Origin: DATLED01 sp963750255
Lineage (GTDB): Bacteria > Actinomycetota > Acidimicrobiia > Acidimicrobiales > CADCTF01
Assembly: GCA_963750255.1 (NCBI GenBank)
Contig: CAVVPZ010000004.1
Span: 1 to 64,000 of the forward strand
DNA length: 64,000 nucleotides
Direction of reading: 5' to 3'
Shown here one piece after another: positions 61,456 through 64,000 of the stretch. The translations under genes and the position numbers were made by a program. Under the pieces are notes generated by a model. It searched no databases. It worked only from the letters and a program-made list of their open reading frames with translations, and had not been told where the DNA came from. Every line of letters starts with the position of its first letter. Positions within the stretch are counted from its first letter, which is position 1.

Positions 61456-62124
61456 GTGAACGGTGAACTGCTCGTGGTGGACGACGTCCCGGGTGAGTTC
61501 TCCGAGCGCGTGATCGAGGCATTCCACGCCCGCCCGGGTGAGGACTTTTCGCTGGCGCTCTCGGGCGGTGACACCGCCCGCCAGTGCTACGAGCGCCTGG
61601 CCGCCGACGGTGGAGAGCAGATCGACTGGTGGCAGGTCGACATCTACTGGGGCGACGAGCGCTGCGTGCCACCGGAGGACCCGGAGTCCAACGAGCGACT
61701 CGGGCGAGAAGCCCTGCTCGAGCGGGTCGGTGCCGCCCATGTCGTGTACCCCATGCGATGCGACGACGGGCCTGAGAGCTACCAGTTGCGCGTCGGCGAG
61801 GTCGGCCAGTTCGACGTCGTCCATCTCGGGTTGGGCGTCGACGGGCACACGGCTTCGCTGTTCCCCAACTCGCCCGCCCTCGACGCCGACCCCGGGTTGT
61901 TGGTGTGTCTCAACGAGGACCCCACGGGCACTAATCCGCACCCGCGCATGACCCTGACCTTCTCGGGCATCAAGCGAGCCCGTCTCGTGATCTTCACGGT
62001 GACCGGGGCAGAGAAGCAGGCCGCCATGCAAGCGGTGTACGACGGCGATGACGTGCCGGCGGCGCGGGTCGAGGCTGACCACATCGTGTGGCTCGTCGAT
62101 CGCGACGCCGCTCCTCGGGGCTGA
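61456..62124 (+). CDS. pgl: 6-phosphogluconolactonase
   Basis: An intact 222-residue enzyme of the NagB-like fold. FSLALSGGDTARQCYERLAA, DIYWGDERCVPPEDPESNER and LGLGVDGHTASLFPNSPALD are the three signature blocks; the VDGHTASLFP histidine is the likely general base. It hydrolyses 6-phosphogluconolactone, closing the gap between Zwf and Gnd. TAGAGT (61443-61448) ends 7 nt before GTG 61456, so a leaderless internal promoter may add to operon transcription. Confidence 0.95.
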   Translation: MNGELLVVDDVPGEFSERVIEAFHARPGEDFSLALSGGDTARQCYERLAADGGEQIDWWQVDIYWGDERCVPPEDPESNERLGREALLERVGAAHVVYPMRCDDGPESYQLRVGEVGQFDVVHLGLGVDGHTASLFPNSPALDADPGLLVCLNEDPTGTNPHPRMTLTFSGIKRARLVIFTVTGAEKQAAMQAVYDGDDVPAARVEADHIVWLVDRDAAPRG

Positions 62125-62127
62125 GGA

Positions 62128-62472
62128 GTGGCCGGTTCTCGGCGAGTGCGGGCCGCTCGGCGCCGGAAGCGGCGGATGGAGCGGGTTGAACACGACCTGA
62201 CACCCGAGCAGTGGACGGCACTCAAAGACGCGTGGGGCGGCTGCGCATATTGCGGAGCCGCCGGGCCGGGCCTCCAACGCGATTGCGTCCTGGCCCTTTC
62301 ACGCGGTGGCCGCTACACGCTGGACAACATCGTCCCGGCCTGCCGCTCGTGCAACACCAGCAAGTGCAACGACGAGGTCACCGGCTGGATGCGACGCAAG
62401 CGCCTCGATGAGCGGGCCTTTCTGCTCCGACACCTCGAGGTCCGCGCCGCGCTCGCCGCTCCACCGGAGTAG
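62128..62472 (+). CDS. HNH-family protein lacking the first histidine
   Basis: A 114-residue protein with a basic start (RRVRAARRRKRRMERVEHD) and an HNH-like core: WGGCAYCGAAGPGLQRDCVL, ALSRGGRYTLDNIVPACRSC, NTSKCND. The four structural cysteines (CxxC and CxxC) and the asparagine are present. The DH at the start of the catalytic hairpin is replaced by DC, so the general-base histidine is missing. It may be an inactive or altered nuclease. It begins 3 nt after the pgl stop, but a functional link is doubtful. Confidence 0.8.
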   Translation: MAGSRRVRAARRRKRRMERVEHDLTPEQWTALKDAWGGCAYCGAAGPGLQRDCVLALSRGGRYTLDNIVPACRSCNTSKCNDEVTGWMRRKRLDERAFLLRHLEVRAALAAPPE

Positions 62473-62922
62473 CTACGGGCGCTCGATCCGGCGGAAGCCG
62501 GCCGCCGGCGTCCAGCTCTCGACCACGAGCATGGTCGCCTCGGCGTCGAGTCCGGTCACGACGACTTCGGTCAGGTCGATGACGAAGGCGTCTCCGTCGG
62601 GGCCGGCGACTCCGGCGGGCACGGCGACGCCGGCGACCTTGGCCTCACCGGGCCACGCCTTCTCGTTGCCCTCCTCAGGGTGGAACGTGGGGCCGTGGAG
62701 AGCGAGCCGCGGGTCGCGACGGAGATCAGCCCCCTTCCGGGCGCCGCTCATCGAGCCGAGGCGCAACTCGCCGTCGCTGAAGTCGCACTCGATGCCTGAG
62801 ATCCGCGGAGCACCATCGGCCCGGATCGTGGCCATCGTCTTGTGGCGTCCCGCCTCGAAGAGCGAGCGAACCCGGGCCGCGAACGCCGGCTCCGCCTTTT
62901 CGAAGTCCCCCCAACTGGCCAT
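62473..62922 (-). CDS. pyridoxamine-5'-phosphate-oxidase-like flavin/F420-binding protein
   Basis: A 149-residue split-barrel protein. DFEKAEPAFAARVRSLFEAG, HKTMATIRADGAPRISGIEC and GSMSGARKGADLRRDPRLAL are the cofactor-binding blocks of the PPOX/F420-binding superfamily. The C-terminal VDGDAFVIDLTEVV-like strand precedes VVESWTPAAGFRRIERP. The reaction is unknown. ATG 62922 is the start that gives the bare domain. Its stop touches the stop of the convergent HNH gene. Confidence 0.83.
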   Translation of the reverse strand: MASWGDFEKAEPAFAARVRSLFEAGRHKTMATIRADGAPRISGIECDFSDGELRLGSMSGARKGADLRRDPRLALHGPTFHPEEGNEKAWPGEAKVAGVAVPAGVAGPDGDAFVIDLTEVVVTGLDAEATMLVVESWTPAAGFRRIERP

Positions 62923-62957
62923 CCGACGCGCAGCGTACCGCGACGGCCGCCGACGGA

Positions 62958-63878
62958 TCAGTCCCCCGGCACCATCGTCGGGTCCGGACCGGCGACGACG
63001 AGGACGGCGGCCGACGGCGACCGCAACGACCCGACGACGCCGACGATGGTGATGCCGCCGCCGACCACGTGAAGCCACGTGATCGGCTGGCCGAGGAACA
63101 CGAAGGCGAGGCCGCCGGCGAGGAAGGGCATGGCCAACTGCATGACGGGCGGCACGTTGGCCGCGACCTGACGGAGCGGCCACGTCGTCACGAAATGTCC
63201 AAGGGCCCCGGGGATCACAGCGATGAACAACGCCCGCCCGAGGTCGGGAGCCGTGATGGACGTGACGGGCTCGCCGGCGACCAAGTCGAACAAGCCGACG
63301 AGCACCCCGGCGGCGACGACGACGCCGAACAGGAACGGCACGGTGTCGATGTGGTCTCGCGCCTGCTTCGACCACACGAAGTAGACGGCGAAGAAGGCGA
63401 CGTTGAGCGCGGCCAACGCCATGCCTACTGGCGAACCCGTCGGGCCGCCGGCTCCGGCGAGCACGACCACCGCGGCGCCGGCGACGGCCACCAGCGACCA
63501 CGCCCGAAAGCGACGCCCGGGCCGCTCGCCGAGGAGGGCGGCGGCGAGGAACCCGACGAAGACAGGCTGCAGGACCTGCATCAGGGTGACGTCGACGACC
63601 GAGGTTCGCCGGATGGCGACCATGAAGAACAGTTGGTGGATGCCGAAAGCGACACCGCATCGGCCCGCCCACCGCCAACCGACGCCGTCAGGTCGAACAC
63701 CGGACCTGCGGATCTGGACCAGCGAGAGCGTGCCCATGACGGCGGCGCCGATCCACAACCGCCAGAAGGAGAGGACCGGTCCGCTCGTCGTGGCGCTGGC
63801 GACCACCACCGGCCCCGTGCTGAAGAGCACCACGCCGAGTGCGATGAGCAACAGCGGGCGCCGGACGGTGACGACCAA
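62958..63878 (-). CDS. EamA/DMT-family transporter
   Basis: A 306-residue protein with ten membrane segments in two EamA repeats. The first begins LLLIALGVVLFSTGPVVVAS and includes VVDVTLMQVLQPVFVGFLAA. The second has GMALAALNVAFFAVYFVWSK and PPVMQLAMPFLAGGLAFVFL. DMT exporters move metabolites; the substrate cannot be read from sequence. The start is a TTG at 63878; a later start would cut into the first helix. It lies 2 nt after the stop of the SDR gene. Confidence 0.88.
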   Translation of the reverse strand: MVVTVRRPLLLIALGVVLFSTGPVVVASATTSGPVLSFWRLWIGAAVMGTLSLVQIRRSGVRPDGVGWRWAGRCGVAFGIHQLFFMVAIRRTSVVDVTLMQVLQPVFVGFLAAALLGERPGRRFRAWSLVAVAGAAVVVLAGAGGPTGSPVGMALAALNVAFFAVYFVWSKQARDHIDTVPFLFGVVVAAGVLVGLFDLVAGEPVTSITAPDLGRALFIAVIPGALGHFVTTWPLRQVAANVPPVMQLAMPFLAGGLAFVFLGQPITWLHVVGGGITIVGVVGSLRSPSAAVLVVAGPDPTMVPGD

Positions 63879-63880
63879 GA

Positions 63881-64000
63881 TCAGGTGTTCTGCACGAGCA
63901 GGCCGCCGTCCACGGGGATCACCGCTCCGGTGATGAACGACGCCGAGGGCAGGACCAAGGAGAGGGTGACGTGTGCGACTTCCTCGGGTTCGCCATAGCG
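63881..64000 (-). CDS. short-chain dehydrogenase/reductase, C-terminal end only
   Basis: The last 39 codons are in the window: RYGEPEEVAHVTLSLVLPSA and SFITGAVIPVDGGLLVQNT. This is the standard SDR C-terminus (RxGxPEEVA and the TGxxxxVDGG motif). The cofactor-binding and catalytic parts lie beyond the edge, so specificity cannot be judged. Confidence 0.85.
   Translation of the reverse strand, partial: RYGEPEEVAHVTLSLVLPSASFITGAVIPVDGGLLVQNT

Noticed and set aside
1..64000. tRNA, rRNA or insertion sequence
   Set aside because: No CCA-ended cloverleaf, rRNA-like stretch, transposase motif or terminal inverted repeats were noticed by eye; this is a limit of reading without a search, not proof of absence.

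Overview
The window is high-GC DNA with actinobacterial gene content. It carries a complete Pup-proteasome locus (pafA, prcA, prcB, pup, dop, mpa), a TatA/TatC pair next to a HelY-type helicase, a split glycine dehydrogenase, a GarA-type FHA protein and an OpcA-type G6PDH partner. From general knowledge of gene order and protein families I would place it in the class Acidimicrobiia. That placement is an inference; no rRNA or tRNA gene was seen.

Layout. 1-1.44 kb: three small genes (histidine phosphatase, VOC protein, GNAT), all broken by frameshifts, abutting a sugar-phosphate mutase that has lost its N-terminal part; this may be an assembly join. 1.44-11.9 kb: a plus-strand block matching the mycobacterial Rv1823-Rv1832 order: DUF881, sbp, DUF881, gcvH, GarA-like FHA, MerR/FtsR-like, bifunctional nuclease, MerR, then gcvT, gcvPA and gcvPB. 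11.9-22.9 kb: mixed accessory and housekeeping genes (flavin oxidoreductase, orphan PAAR protein, class II aldolase, RDD protein, tyrosine recombinase, an RG-rich OB-like protein, HAD, crotonase, Nudix, GNAT, a very acidic DUF4193-like protein, LysM-M23 peptidase). 23-30.7 kb: tandem ThyX-like protein, alcohol dehydrogenase, a lone DAGK C-terminal domain, HelY, TatC, TatA. 30.9-35.7 kb: sensor kinase, GDPD, signal peptidase I, DUF3866, and a minisatellite. 35.7-46 kb: pafA, prcA, prcB, pup, dop, mpa, a ferredoxin, MarP-like protease, TrmI, and a TtuA/TtuB-like tRNA thiolation pair. 46-53.7 kb: small membrane proteins, a LON-domain protein, D-Ala-D-Ala carboxypeptidase, thioesterase, TetR, NagA, an RHH protein and a FIST protein. 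53.7-62.1 kb: a pentose-phosphate operon (tkt, tal, pgi, gnd, zwf, opcA, pgl). 62.1-64 kb: HNH protein, PPOX protein, EamA transporter and the end of an SDR gene.

How the genes work together. pup, dop, pafA, mpa and prcBA make up a full tag-ligate-unfold-degrade pathway. gcvH, gcvT and gcvPAB are the glycine cleavage system without its L-protein. tkt through pgl link glycolytic hexose phosphates to NADPH and pentoses. Many genes have a TANNNT box ending 5-10 nt before the start codon, the signature of leaderless transcription.

Quality warning. Many housekeeping genes carry single-base frameshifts. Most are +1 insertions, and they are very dense in pafA, the 3' half of mpa, gnd and zwf. I read these as sequence errors rather than biology. 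The spans given for such genes run across the frames.
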